A stretch of DNA of 64,000 nt from Cytidiella melzeri (GCA_022592445.1 JABYQR010000004.1:62001-126000), one strand, 5' to 3'; numbered from the stretch's first letter, positions 13,798 through 25,950 are shown. A program made the numbers and translations. Notes: generated by a model not told the origin, from the sequence alone.

Positions 13798-14965
13798 CTA
13801 CATACGCGCGCTGCCGTCCATCGGTGCAGGCAGCTGCAGGCCAACGGGCTCATCGAGCTCTCCTTCTGTTCCCGGCTCGCCACTATCTTCAACAACCTAG
13901 TTGCATGTTAGCTAAAGAACCGTGTGATTTTCACCAAGGCGTCACCTGTCCATCTGCACAGACTATGTCCTCAAAGCCCCAGTCTCTCGTTGCACCTTCC
14001 TTCATGAAACTTCCATCAGCTAGCTTGACCAAATCCCATCCATCAACTATACCAGCACCCGTGCCAGCCGCTTTCCGCTTGAACTCTGTCAGCGAGCAAC
14101 ATCCTATCCTCATCGGTGCACTACGGTCTCCAATCAGGGCACGATTAACGGCAATGATCGTTGCCGCATGGCTAACAAGGAGAATCCGTCGGTGCTTGTC
14201 GTTGAAGCGGGTCTCAACTTCAGGAACAAGGGCCTCTAACAACCCTCCGACACGATCATGACATTGGTCCACGTCTTCTCCTTTCCGGGATGGATAGTAT
14301 ATCGAACTCCATGAGGCGTCGATCTCGGAGAAATAGCCCTGAAGCTCTCGGGCTGGAGCCGGGCGAGGATGAAGACCTGTACCAGGCTTGACTGGTGAGT
14401 ACCATTCAGAGAGACCTAACAACGCTGTTTCATTAAAGCTAATCCCAGAATCGTCAAATGGCTCATACCATGTTCGACATAAATGGGTACATTCAGAGCA
14501 ATGGAAACAGGCTTCGACGTCTGAAGACAGCGATCTAGTAGCATGTAGGTTCACAGGGGTTCAAAGGATTAGGGATTGGTGCTTACAGTAAGGCGAAGAG
14601 AAGATGACCGTGGGCCTCTCATCCTCTGGCAACGACAAAAAGTGGTCTGCCAACTCCTGGGCTTGAGTGAGGCCGAACGCAGCTAGAGGCGGATCGCGAG
14701 GGAGACCTGTGAGTCACAACCGTGAGCTAAACTTATCGTTCCTGCTGATACATCGCAAATGACAAGACCTGTTACGCTTTTCCTGAGGGAGTATACGATG
14801 ATGCGATTAGTTTATGAGATGGTGGAAGACAAGCGTCGTACCATGTCTGTGTCACCCAGCTCAGGCGATAACCTAGCTTTCAAGTCCGAGTCGTCAAGAT
14901 CAGTGACACAACGACCCGCAAGCGCACTCCTCACCGTGTCTTGCGACGTAGATAGTGTCTATCAT
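13798..14965 (-). CDS. Histidine phosphatase / phosphoglycerate-mutase-like protein
   Basis: Seven exons (14965-14935, 14872-14842, 14782-14769, 14706-14587, 14534-14469, 14415-13946, 13896-13798) give 276 residues. The N-terminal MIDTIYVARHGYRLSW holds the phosphorylated His10 of the RHG motif; the second catalytic His170 is in RRILLVSHAAT. FSSPYYRCLQT and EHGLSEWY fit the fungal group related to the N-terminal phosphatase-like domain of yeast Tfc7. The substrate cannot be told from sequence. Exon 3 is only 14 nt, and the RHG motif is split by the first intron, so ORF-based tools would miss the N terminus. It converges on the MEMO gene. Confidence 0.9.
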
Positions 14966-15477
14966 CTACTATGTTGCTGCACGTCGTGGCTAAGCTGAGA
15001 GTGTTGAAGTTATTGTCCAACGTTCAACTTGAAGTGCAACGTTCGACTACTGTAGACGTCTCTTGGTAAGATCATGATGGGAGTCACACTAACAGTATAT
15101 GGAATTTTGACTTACTGGCTCGAGAGTAGTGGATGCGTTGCGTGTCGCGCCGAGCTCGTTCGTCATGTATAACCATTCGTCTGAGCATGTGCAGATGTCA
15201 CAGTAGTACGCTAGTAGCATAAGGAAACAGATCGAGCATGATGCATGAAAAAGAATTGAAGGAAGGGCGAAGTGGAAAACACAGAGATCGCAGAGAAACA
15301 AGAGATGCACGCTACAACGTAACAAACACGTTCACGGGTCACACAGGGCAGAAGAGATGGAGGGACAAGTACATATGTATGCGAGGGATATTGAACAACA
15401 ATATTGGGTAATGGCTGGCGGCCTGGCAGGGTTTTGCGACTTTGATAGCCTTCAAGTTCAGTTGGTGAAATGTGTGT
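14966..15477. other. Intergenic, no gene seen
   Basis: 512 nt between two minus-strand genes, holding the phosphatase promoter and the Stm1-like 3'-UTR. Two copies of caacgttc near 15018-15042 are the only repeat noticed. Confidence 0.4.
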
Positions 15478-16770
15478 TTAAGCCAGGGACGGGAAAGCTG
15501 TCTGGTCAGAGACATCGAGAGCAGGGCCGCCGGTATAACCATTTGCACCACGCCCTCTGCCACCCCGGCCTCTGCCACCGCGAGGTCTGTCGCCTCTGTC
15601 GCCACCGCGACCACCGCGACCACCGCGCTGGGGACGCTCAAATCGTGCGTCAATCTCGAGGAAGACCTTCTCATCCTTTTTGGCGCGAGTTTTAGGAGCG
15701 TTCTTGGTCTACAGGTAGCGGTTAGATCAAGCACTAGGTAGCAAATGTAAGTGGTTACCTTGCCGACGAAATAGGCATCCTCCTCCTCGTCCTTCTTGCC
15801 AACTACGACGGCATCCTTCCAGATTGAGTCGTCGCCTTCGTTGGCTTTGCGAGTCTCGAGCTTAGGAACAAGTTCAAGCTCTTTCTCCTTCTGCTGCTTG
15901 AGGTATTCTTCGAGAGTAACAGTGTTATCCTCTTCCTCAACCTCGCGCTCGCGGCGAGGACGGCCCTCGCTCTTCTCCTCAGCAGGAGTGTCTCCGCTGG
16001 GAGCAGCTTCGGTGGGAGCGCCCCAAGCATCGGCACTGGAGGCATCTGGGCCCCATCCGGCGTCGATGGTTGCGCCAGCTTCCACCTGAGCATCCGTCTC
16101 ACCGGCAGTCTCAGCCTTGAGTTCAGCTTCGCCTTCCTCATGACCCCAGCCTTGACCGACTTTCTTGTCGGTGTCGCTATCAAAGAATACGATTAAATCG
16201 TCAAGATCAGGGCACCGCGGCGAACAACATACGTCTTGCCAGTAGCGCTGTGCTTGTCGAATGGACGACCACGGCCCCGCTCACCGCCTCGGCCCCTACC
16301 ACCCCGCCCACGGCCGCGGCCTTCGCCGTCGACTAGAAGAAGCAGAAGTGGGATAGAAAGGGTGAGAGATGAGAGGTGAGGCGAGTGAGGGATAGATCAT
16401 TTAGAAAAATCAACTGTGATCAGGATGCAGAAGCACGTACACCGCTTCCTTGGGGCGTCGCCAGTAGCTTCATCGGCAGCTACCTCTCCATTCTGGCCCT
16501 CACGGGGCGCAGCTGACTTTCCACCGCGTTGGTAGTAGCGTCCGCCGCGGGAAGCAGGACCTCCACGGCCCTTCTGTGCACCGCGAGCGGGCGCAGCAGC
16601 CGCAGGAGCATCGGACCCAGCGGGCTTGGTGGAGGCGGGGGCAGGAGCTGGTTCCGAGGAACCATCTGCATCGATGAAGATGGGTGAGACGACGATGATC
16701 TGCAAAGGGGCGATGGAGAGGACATACCTTCCAGGAGGGCGGCGAAGGGGTTTTTGCTGGCCACCGACAT
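15478..16770 (-). CDS. STM1: Stm1/SERBP1-like ribosome- and RNA-binding protein
   Basis: Hyaluronan/mRNA-binding (HABP4/PAI-RBP1) family; in yeast Stm1 clamps idle ribosomes and protects them during starvation. Five exons (16770-16728, 16665-16441, 16332-16233, 16176-15759, 15708-15478) give 338 residues. The start MSVASKNPFAALLE matches the family N terminus. Next come Ala/Pro-rich and RGG-rich segments, then RPFDKHSATGKT, the conserved basic block of the family, then GQGWGHEEGEAE, TLEEYLKQQKE and a C-terminal RGG run. RGG repeats fit RNA binding and arginine methylation. Composition is highly charged and largely disordered. All junctions are in frame; the exon 2/3 junction gives KRFDGEGRGRG. 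Confidence 0.9.
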
Positions 16771-17695
16771 GCTTGACGGGGCCCTTGTAATAAACGATCA
16801 GCGAGCTGAGTGCGCTGTGTTTTGATGTGAGACGGTTGAGGCAGACGGCGAGCTGACAATGGAATGCGACTTTTTTCTCTCTGGACGACGATGGACAGAG
16901 TCCGGATGAAGAGGACCCCGGAATTCGCCTGGCACCAGTGGACCACGGGATCCGGATCAAGCCACCGCTGTATAGTTCCTCTCCCACACTATAAAGGCGC
17001 AGTTCTAGCGTCTACCTACCCTTACAAAACGCTAAACCACAGGTACGTGGCCGTCGTCGCCGCCGTTGTCTTCGAGCTCCCTCCTCACTGACGCCCCTTC
17101 CCAGCCCTCAAAAGCATCTCGACGATGGCTCGCTCGCCTGCGTGCAGGACTGGAGCGGGTCGAGGACCTTGAGACCGTCATAAAGGGCTGGAGAACGAGA
17201 CGACCTAGGTTGCGAACGATGGGATATGGGTGCGGCGGGCTCGTGCTTAGTTGATAGGACCTTGTTCTAGCAGTGGGCTCTTCGTGGTCGCTGTGTGAGT
17301 CACGTCGCAATGTCTCGTTGTACATTACATCCATCCCCAATCATGTACGCTCTTGTACACCGAATCTATGTTGTGCTCTCACTGCAGTGTCACCGTCGAC
17401 CTCCCTATTTGTGTATCTTTGTCGTGTCTCACAGCTGCTCTGGCACATCGATGCTAACTCTTAGCTCGAGCAAGAGAGATGTGTGGGTGATGTGTGTGCC
17501 TTGATGTGTATCGGAGGTTGGATTGATGTAGGGGGCTAGTCCCGTGAATTGGCTGTAGTGAACTGGTGCGCCCTTTCCTCGGAGAACACGCTCTCTTCCC
17601 CACCACCACCACCCTCATCGTCCTCGACATTCCTCGCGTCCTCAGCAGCGCCTGGCATCCGCCTCTCTCTCCAGGTCTATCGCTAAGCATTCCGC
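16771..17695. promoter_or_regulatory. Divergent intergenic region
   Basis: 925 nt between the Stm1-like gene and the Spp1-like gene, which point away from each other. C/T-rich stretches lie just before 17696 (about 17580-17670). Open frames here (for example complement 17032-17340) look random. No RNA gene recognised. Confidence 0.4.
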
Positions 17696-20600
17696 ATGGC
17701 TAGCCGTCGTCTCACAATATCCTCCCTCTTGTGCTCCGACGACCTGCCACCCTCTCCCGTCGCTGGCCCTTCCTACAGCCCCCCTTTTGATTCAGGCCCC
17801 TCGAGAGCCTCAACAAACAGTCCAAGAAGACACACTCCCCACTCAGAACTGCTCAGGTATGCCGAAGAAGATGTAGTCCCTTTGTCCTTTCAACCTGCCT
17901 TACACTTGAGACGACGCACACCGTCCCCCAGTCCTCCATCTTACGCATCGCCGCTCACGGGCTCGTCAGGCAGCAGGAGGAGCTTCAAAGAGATTGCTTT
18001 TGATAACCATCAGGGCCAGCAGCCCGTCAGTGTCACGAATTCTTCGACCTTCAATTACGCTGGGCGCACTGCGCGAAGCCAGTCTTCTCGTCCCGACTCC
18101 CCACACGCCAGCATGGTTCGAACTTCGTCGAATACCGTCCACCGTAGCCCCCCACACATGTATACTGTCTCAGAGTCGCCACAAACACACCATTCACCTC
18201 AGCGATTGCCATTCGGTGTACCAACTGATCATGTGCGGTCTCCTCGACATTTGAATAGTTCAGTGCACGCTCTCATGAATTCGTCGACACAATCATACGT
18301 TGGAGTCTATAACCTTCAGCGGCGTTCGTCTTCCAGGTCTGATGTCAACGTATCTCCCGCGCCTCTGGACGCGCAGGCTTCTTTCGCCCCTTCACCACCA
18401 GCGCCCCGCCCATCCGCCTCTCCTGTTCAGTCACTACATAGGTCGTCGTACTCATCCAACGTCAGTTCAACGTACTCTACGAATTCGGCACCTCAAGTAT
18501 CTTCGCCAGCTTCTTCATCGTCGTCTCAACGCCCACATTCAAGACACGCCATCGCATCCCTGCTCACAGACTCACCGTCGGTCTCGCGCCCCTCAGCGGC
18601 GTCTCTTCCCCATATTCTCAATTCGCCTACCCAATCTAGGAGCCCCGCAGCTACGTCGTCTTCAGTGCAGGGGGTTGGCATGGAAGGCTTAGAGGCGCTA
18701 GTACAGGCTGCAACCCAAGAGCGAAGACGTCTTGGTGGGGAGGTGTACAGCGAGGGAGTCGCAGTAGACGCTCACCCAGTGAACAGGAGCTCGCGGTCTA
18801 GTCCCTTCGCCGAACGAGGAGAGAGCAACTCTCATCTCAGCCCTCTATCTGAACGTGGAGGCTTTCATCATGGGAGGTTGAGTCCAGCAGTGGACCGTGC
18901 AGCGATAAACCAGACCAAGTCTCCGTTTATGCAGCATTCGACTTTGTATCCATCTCCGCCTACGCGAAATACGCCATTGCAGTCTCCGATGCGTCTCCCG
19001 TCTTCCTCGTTGCACCTAACGCGTGCTGTCGGCACCCTGCCCGTTCCACTACATCCTCAACCTGAGCATCATTTTGTTCAGCGCCCACATTCGCCACCTT
19101 TCCACGAGCGCGAAGGCCAACCCCCTCCGAAGCGGCGACGTGGCTCTGAAGGTGTTGCTATAGTGGCGCATTCTCCGAAGCACTCGCGTCAAACCTCGTT
19201 TGCCTCATCCAGTTCTCAAGACAGTCCACCGTCGATCCATCTGCCGCCGAAAACTGAACCTTCTCTGGAATATAGTTCACGTGTTGTTCCAGCCTTCCCA
19301 CCGTCCTCACCATCTGCGAAGCCATTGACCTCATCTGCGCATTATGTCGACATGCAGGATGTTGGACTCGCCACTCCTATGGTAGATGTGAAAGTAGAAG
19401 ACCTGACGTCAAGCGTTGATCTCGAGAAACCATCGCATTCTAGTGTGGAACCTTCATCTGTCCGCATACAGTCACCCTCTAGGGGCAGGATCTTACCTAC
19501 CGCTGTAGAAGGGGATATGTCGCACCAACATCCTTCGCCTATCGCATTGGAACCGCATATTGAGGCGGATCACCCTGACGCAGAGGCAAAGCTTCATCGT
19601 CAGGATATTGTCGCGCAGAGGAGGGATGACGCAAAACACTCAGGATCAGTAAAGAAGAAGACGAGACTTTCACACAAGGAGAAAGTCGACAAACCTGCAA
19701 AGGTCATCCGACACGAGCACGTACCTTCTGGTAAATCAGGCCTTCAGATTTCGCTAGAACACGTAGAGACCACCCAAGACGATGACCCTTATGACTGGCT
19801 CATGGAACATTATGGCGGCGCGTCATCTGCTCCGACACACCATCCTGTCGTGCGTAATAAAGAGAAGTCTCCCGATTTCCGTCCTGTTTTGCCCAAAAAC
19901 GACCACTCTCGCGATTCGCATAGCATTGTCGGTTCTTCTGCGCGACTTTCTGTGCAGCCTGCAAAAGCTGTAATGAAGGAGTCGAAAATAGCGCACCACC
20001 CACCACCAACACGGTCCCCTTCGCCGATAGCAACGTTGGAAGAGGAGATTGGCGCCGCTGAAGAACATCTGCCCATACGTGCCACCACGACGTTACATCG
20101 CGGTTCGGTGCATGGTCAACAAGGTGGGAAGGCTACACCCGACATTGATATGGATCTAGAGGCGGAGCTGGATTTCGTTGCAGGACCTCGTGGGACTAAT
20201 CGTGACATGAAGCACAAGTCAGACGCGTCCGAGTTGGATGTTGAGGATGAGTTATTGAGCTTACTGGACGACATGCCACACCCTCGCCGAGCCTCTACAC
20301 ATGTCCATCCACGACCAGACATGCTAAAAGCGTTGTCTCCTCTGCCAACAGCCAATGCTGTGAGCGAGCAGGCTCTGACTCATGTAAATATCATCAGACC
20401 GAAGAGTTCTGCTAAGTCCACGAGTAAACCGGATTGCGAGTCGATGCCTCCTCCTCAAACATCTGATCCCGCACAAGCTCGTGAAGAATCAACGAGTAGC
20501 AAAAAGGGCGAGGCGTCAGTTTTTGCGAGCATGAAGAAGAAGGATGGGGCAGCCAAGGTACGCTCCTGGCGCTGCCAATAACGTCCTCGCTAATACTCTA

Positions 20601-22257
20601 CTACGATCCAGCCTGGTGTGAAGAAGCAAACTGCGGCCAAGCCCAAGGCGCCAAAGGCTAGTTCGGCATCCAAGCTAACTGTGAAGACTTCCGACAAGAA
20701 TGGCAGCAGTACGCCAGTGCCATCGACATCGAGCACTGCACTCACCGTCCCTAACACCAGCGGTAAAGCCAAAAAGACGTCTTCGCATCCCTCAAGTACG
20801 GTCTCCGGCACAGGGGTTGCTGCAAAGCGGGCGGTGTCCAACTCCGTAGGAGCTGCTGCCTCGAGGTCCCGATCCACTTCTGTCATGCCTGGAACGCACG
20901 ATGCAGAAACGGTGGCTGACAAGAAGGCGAGCGACGAGCCTGAGGAAGAACCCGTGGACGACGACAAGCTGTATTGCATCTGTAAGACGAAGTACGATGA
21001 GGACAGAGTGATGATCGCGTGTGATCGGTAAGTGAGCTGGAACATGATTCAAGGTGTTTGTCAGCTTACCACGCCTGCAATACAGTTGTGACGAGTGGTA
21101 CCATACTCAATGCGTGAACATGCCGGACCTGGAGGTAGACCTCGTGGATCAGTTCATTTGTCCCATATGTATTGCCAGTATGTTACCCATCAGCATTTTC
21201 TCTTTTCGTCGCGCTGACACTGAATTCATAGACAGGCCGCATTTGACCTTGAAGACGACCTATAAGCGGAGATGCTACTCGGGTTTGCAGCACTCGCATC
21301 CGTCATCAGCTTCGGCATGTCACAAACCTGCACGTGGAGCGGTCTCGAAGTACTGTTCTGACGAATGCGCAGTGACATATATGCAAGCGAAGATTCGCCG
21401 ATGGGGAGGAGACAAGGTTGCTCTCTGGGCAGGTGTGAAGGATGTAGACAAGAGGGAAGCCGTAGTTGTACGGTGCCTGGAAGAGGACGATTGTGAAGAC
21501 GAGCAGAGTGACGCCGCTATGAAGCTTGACGCAGACGTTGACGCGAGAGTTGAGGTGGTCAAGCCATCGAAAACAAAAATTCAACGTGAAATTGACCGGC
21601 TACACTTACTACTCTCTCGGCTTCCTGTCCGGCGCGACGTGTTGAAGAAGGAGGAGGAGATTCTCTTATGGCGCGAGAGTCTTGTCGAACTCGCAGTAGC
21701 CAGAGCCGAGGCCATGGGCGAGTGCGGTTGGGACCAGCGCCTGTGTTTCGGAGACGACGAGATCGCAGAGTTCGGGGCGGAGGTTCTGCAGAGCTACGAC
21801 CCCGTCAAAGACCTCGGGAGCTCGGACGACATGCAAGTGGATGGGAATGGTGATTGGTGGTGTAGGGGAAAGAAAAAGTGTGATCGACACGCCGGGTAAA
21901 AATCGTATTTTCGCTGCTAGCAGAAGCTTCACTAACTCGCCGTAAAGCTGGCAGAAGCTTCGCCAGGGAGAGACTGAGCTCGACAAAGAGCTTCTCAACA
22001 CCAATCTCGACAGGATAACAGCGGAAGAGCGCGAGTTGCGCAACCGTATTGAGGATATGCTTAAGGAATCTGATGCGAACTCTACGTTGGGTCGTAAATC
22101 GACGCAGTCCGTTCCTGGCTTAGGACCCTTGAAGCTACTGAATGGAGACAGCGCCTCGTCGGGAGAGGTGAATGGGTGGTACGGTGCTAAGGCCAGGGTG
22201 AATGGTGTTGGGACGGATCAGGGGGCAAAGAAGGGGAAGAAGAGGAAGCCAGAGTAA
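17696..22257 (+). CDS. SPP1: Spp1/Cfp1-like PHD-finger protein, COMPASS subunit
   Basis: Likely the H3K4-methyl reader of the Set1/COMPASS complex. Five exons (17696-20557, 20612-21027, 21086-21177, 21232-21895, 21948-22257) give 1447 residues. The first ~950 residues, one exon, are Ser/Pro/His-rich and look disordered. A PHD finger follows at about 1075-1125 (YCICKTKYDEDRVMIACDR, then CDEWYHTQC and CPIC: Cys4-His-Cys3 spacing). After it lie a Cys/His segment (YCSDECAVTYMQAKIRRWGG), a long helical region, and WWCRGKKKCDRHAGWQKLR, which matches the Cfp1/Spp1 C-terminal domain. The protein ends in a basic KKGKKRKPE. The N-terminal extension is far longer than in yeast Spp1 (about 350 residues in all); the initiating ATG is the first in the exon. 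Confidence 0.9.
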
Positions 22258-22383
22258 CAATGACTGAACACGCCATAACATCGTTCTCGGCATTATACGT
22301 CTCATCATTATTCAATACTGTACTCTTTCACATAGATCGACATTCCTAGCAGGATACCATGAAGTAAACATTCCTCAGCTTTG

Positions 22384-23678
22384 TTAAAAGTCGAGATCTT
22401 CGTCTGGATCGTCGTCGTCAAGGTCATCCGCAGAATCCGGGTCATAGAGAATTGAGCCGTCTGGTACAATTACGGGGCCTGCTGTGCTGGACACGGGTGT
22501 CGCTATTTATCTATCGGTTACTAGCGTGTATTGCAGGCAGACGAAAAAGCATACCACCGTTATGTGCATAAGGAAGCGGGACTTGAGCTCGAGCCTGTTG
22601 TTGCTCAGGAGTTAAGCTCAGATTGAACGATGCGTTCGTGGTAGGGTCTGGTGCAGCCTGCAGTACCACCGTCGTGTAAATGACAAGTCCAACATACATG
22701 CGTAAACACGAAATGGCTTACCTGGTCGACGACAATTTTCCGGGTCCAAACGCTGCTCAAGCTTGGTAGGGACCTTAGGTCGCAAGGACCCGCGAAGTCC
22801 CCTTGAGTTATCCACCCTTCAAGTGCTCTCTCTACGCCACGCCGCCCTCCTTCACCTATACTCCGCATAATGAGTTCGACAACAATCTCGTCTCCTCCGT
22901 AACCTTCACCGTCTGCACCAAACACCAGGTTTTCGCTCTCATGCTCTCGGTCTGCTATCGGGGAGAACACGTTCCAGAATCGCTCAGGAGCAGTCAGAGG
23001 GGGCGGCGGAGTGGAGTACGACAGTGCGAGGTGTCTGAGGAGCACGGGTGGGTGAGAGATGATGTGCGTCAGCGTGGAAGAAAACGATGGCTGGCATAAC
23101 AGGGAGGTCAGTGTGGACGACGTTGTCCCGTGGACAATCAGGCGAGAGGGCCCTGAGCAAGGTTTATGTTCAGGTTGCAGTTGAACAACAAAAAACGAAG
23201 GTACCTTTATGGGTTTGCACGGAAGCCAATACTTTGGACAGAAAAGGATAGACCTTTGCCACGGAATTTGAAGCATTGGACAACAAGGTCTCGATGGAAT
23301 CGATGACCACCGTCAATGGGAGTGACGAATCTACAGGATCGCATTGGTAAGTAAGGAAAGGATCCTATGCGAGAGTACAGTGCGACTACCTATTTTATGG
23401 AGCGATGTAAGCACATTCTCTTCCCAAGCATCAGGTTCATCGTGGTAATGCGGGATATGGGCCGTGCAGTCAACAACCTCTATTTGTTGCTGGCCGCGGC
23501 TGTTTGTGAAGATTTTTGGCGGGTACAAGTAGCACACCAGTAAAATGTTTCCTCTAGCTTGGGCAATGAGGTCTTGGAGGATAGGGATAGTCGATTGTGC
23601 GGCTGAAGATTGCAACAAAGTGAACAACTGCGGTGGCCTGGTAGAGTTTGCGAGGATGGGTGGGAGTAGCAACATCAT
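22384..23678 (-). CDS. ELP5: Elongator complex subunit Elp5
   Basis: Elongator makes the wobble-uridine side chains mcm5/ncm5 in tRNA; Elp5 belongs to its Elp4-6 RecA-like ring. Five exons (23678-23390, 23330-23205, 23152-22722, 22657-22555, 22502-22384) give 355 residues. The junctions restore a RecA-like core, with LPLTVVIDSIETLL then GPSRLIVHGTTSSTL. The C-terminal part carries LTPEQQQARAQVPLPYAHN and an acidic tail ending DPDEDLDF, the usual Elp5/Iki1 ending. It starts MMLLLPPIL; the second Met is equally possible. A gtggtatgc/gtatgc ambiguity at the exon 4 donor changes one Gly only. It converges closely on the Spp1-like gene, and a tRNA gene lies 88 nt upstream. Confidence 0.85.
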
Positions 23679-23765
23679 CTCTCAACTTGTAACTCTGGAT
23701 CTGTACTAAGAAGCTTGCTGCGTCCATTTCGGAGACAAAGATCACGATCACGGTCAAGAATAAAA

Positions 23766-23856
23766 CGCTGACAGCAGGATTTGAACCTACGCGGGCAATG
23801 CCCAAGTGATAATGAGAAGTTCAAATCACTCGCCTTAACGACTCGGCCATATCAGC
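23766..23856 (-). tRNA. tRNA-Ser(UGA) with a 9-nt intron
   Basis: On the minus strand the acceptor stem GCTGATA pairs with TGTCAGC (one G-U), followed by discriminator G. The D arm TGGCCGAG...GGCG is normal for Ser. The anticodon stem AGTGA/TCACT encloses 16 nt, which resolve as a 7-nt loop with anticodon TGA (complement 23821-23823) plus a 9-nt intron (complement 23811-23819) one base 3' of the anticodon, the standard eukaryotic position. A long variable arm (TGGGC/GCCCG) marks it as class II, and the T arm is GTAGG-TTCAAAT-CCTGC. Internal A and B boxes are intact, so it should be active. Confidence 0.92.
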
Positions 23857-24055
23857 TTCATGTGGAACGAGCAACAGACCATCTGTGACCACATGTCTGT
23901 CAGTTTTGACTCAACCCCGCTGTGGGCGACGATCGTCTTCAACAATTGTTTGATCAACAAGCTGCGCCCGCCGACTTTCGTTTTGTAAAAACCATCCGCA
24001 CGACATCCGCTTTCTGCCCAGGCAGGCTCAAGTGCGACTGTCGTGACCGTCAACA

Positions 24056-24664
24056 ATGGACTCGCTCATTCCGTTCACAACTTCGGGCTCGCTAGTTGAT
24101 TGCGTCGACAGTACGTCTGTCCAGAGCACCTGCGCCGACACCGTACACCCTCCCTAAGCTTCTGTCCGTTCCATGATCCCCTTATTGCCCTGTATCAAGG
24201 GAAGATGCTGGTAGTCCTCCGAGACGGCCGCAAGCTGCAAGGCGTCCTGCGTTCGTATGATCAGTTTGGTACGTTCCAGCCCGTTCAACTCCCCAGAGTG
24301 GGTGTTTGGCCTGATTTTTCGCAAAAGCCAATCTCGTACTTGAAGACACAGTAGAGCGCATATATCATCAAGATGTCTTTGCTGAGAGGAAGACCGGGCT
24401 GTACCTCATTCGAGGAGAAAATGTCGTCTTGTTGGGTGAAATAGTGCGTTTTGAGAGTAGACGTTATTTAGGCTGAGATTGATGCCTCCATAGGATCTCG
24501 ACCAAGAAGATGAGCTTCCGCTCAGACAAGTAGACTGGGAGGTCTTGGAACCATATCACAGAAAGGATATCGCCGACAAGAAGGACCGAGACGAAATAAA
24601 GGCGCAGGTCTTGTACGAGAAACGAGGTTTCTGCAAGGAGGGAGGCGAAGGAGATGGCTACTGA
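24056..24664 (+). CDS. LSM1: U6/mRNA-decay Sm-like protein LSm1
   Basis: LSm1 defines the cytoplasmic Lsm1-7 ring that binds deadenylated mRNA and promotes decapping. Four exons (24056-24110, 24200-24268, 24328-24443, 24494-24664) give 136 residues. Sm1 motif: KMLVVLRDGRKLQGVLRSYD with ANLVLEDTVER; Sm2 motif: YLIRGENVVLLGEI. The C-terminal tail has PLRQVDWEVLEPYHR, typical of LSm1 and not of LSm8. The start MDSLIPFTTSGSLVD also matches. All phases agree. The exon joins sit within the Sm fold, so no single open frame covers it. Confidence 0.95.
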
Positions 24665-25018
24665 ACCGCTGCAAAAGTCCTTTCTGCTCTCACTGGCTCT
24701 CATAGGGTATGGGTCACTGTGATTGGCAGATTCATTACGCCACGACCCGCCCACCATGTATTTTATCTATCGCTGTTGTCTAGCGTATAACATCGCGCTC
24801 GCTCTACGTCTCCAGTCGAACATACTTTCGCAGACCCACATTCGGCTGCACATATTGAATTTTCTCATTGACGGGGTGTCGCTGAATCGTCAATAATCGA
24901 ACCGAGTATTAGCGATCTGAGTAATATCCAACTTTACATGCTACAGTCCCAAATCTATAGCTACAGTGTCACAAAACTTGATTGTCTTCGTGAATTCAAT
25001 ACCGACCATCATCAATAT
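24665..25018. other. Convergent 3' flanks
   Basis: 354 nt between two convergent stop codons. Nothing beyond 3'-UTR sequence is seen. Confidence 0.4.
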
Positions 25019-25950
25019 TCAGGCAGCCTTCTCAGTCGCCATGACATGCAGTTTGGCGAGAGAGCAGACCAGGGGAACAGCATAGAACGCAAAGCCTACG
25101 TAGATCACTAGTGAAGGAAATTTTATCAAGACCTAATGGTACATGTAACAGGTATAATACGTACTGACAAAGCCGTTGGCTGTGTTGGCTACGAGTTGCG
25201 GGGAGTCTGCACCGCCCTTCAAAATGGCTGCGTTGAAGTCTTCGACGGCCTTGCCAAACCACATACGGATGACGAGGAACGATGTGAAACCTGTTGAGAT
25301 TCGTAAGTACTCTTATCAGAAGAGCGAGCAGATAACAAACCAATCATGAAGCCAAACAACCCAATCCAAGCGGTGTATCGCTGTACGGAAGGTTTGTCGA
25401 AGAAGGGACCGAGCTTTCCAAGCTTGCTGCGCAGAGCCGTCATTGTGAAGAGCATGAAGAATATCATGGTGAATGCTAGCGAGATGGCGATGAAAACCGG
25501 TGTCGTAGCAGTTGGCGCGTTGAGCAAGTCAGGTGCGTTGCTCGGAAGGACCGAGAGATCTAGTAGGTCAATTGAGCTTGGCGTAGTCTATGCACGTACA
25601 ACATGAACATACCGTAATGCGGAGAGACGGAGGGCATGGAGCAGTTCGTTGCAGCAGCGTTATTTGGCCGCTCGCACGAGCCTAGCGACGAGTTCCAGTG
25701 AGTAATCCTCGCAAAATACCATGAGAGATTACTCACCAAGAGGTCCGAGGAAAATGCTCGGGCCATCGACACTACCTGCATCACCCGCCGGCTCTGTTAA
25801 CGATGCTGAAGGCGTGACTGTCAACAGCGCGACTTGGGTCTGTAGCATCACCACAGGAGCCAAGTACGCAAATAAAATGAGCAGCAGGCTCGTTAGCGAC
25901 AGCAAAGGCGCGAGGAATTGGTTGATAGCTTTTGAGAATCCTTGAATCAT
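25019..25950 (-). CDS. Four-helix membrane protein, SUR7/PalI-like
   Basis: Five exons (25950-25737, 25681-25613, 25559-25341, 25290-25165, 25107-25019) give 238 residues. The plan is one hydrophobic helix near the N terminus (LLSLTSLLLILFAYLA), an outer loop with two Cys residues (SCERPNN...NCSMP), then three more helices (FIAISLAFTMIFFMLFTM, WIGLFGFMIGFTSFLVI, VIYVGFAFYAVPLVCSL). This is the layout of the SUR7/PalI family, which marks eisosome-linked plasma-membrane domains or takes part in pH sensing. The helix count is clear; the family name is likely but not proved. The protein ends KLHVMATEKAA. A broken gene of similar type lies at 49.4-50.4 kb. Confidence 0.75.

Noticed and set aside
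15560..15640. Repeated ccaccgcgacc units resembling a small repeat array
   Set aside because: They encode the RGG repeats of the Stm1-like protein and are not an independent repeat or CRISPR-like array.
20590..21045. 151-codon minus-strand frame within the Spp1-like gene
   Set aside because: It is antisense to exon 2 of a gene with matching splice phases and PHD motifs.
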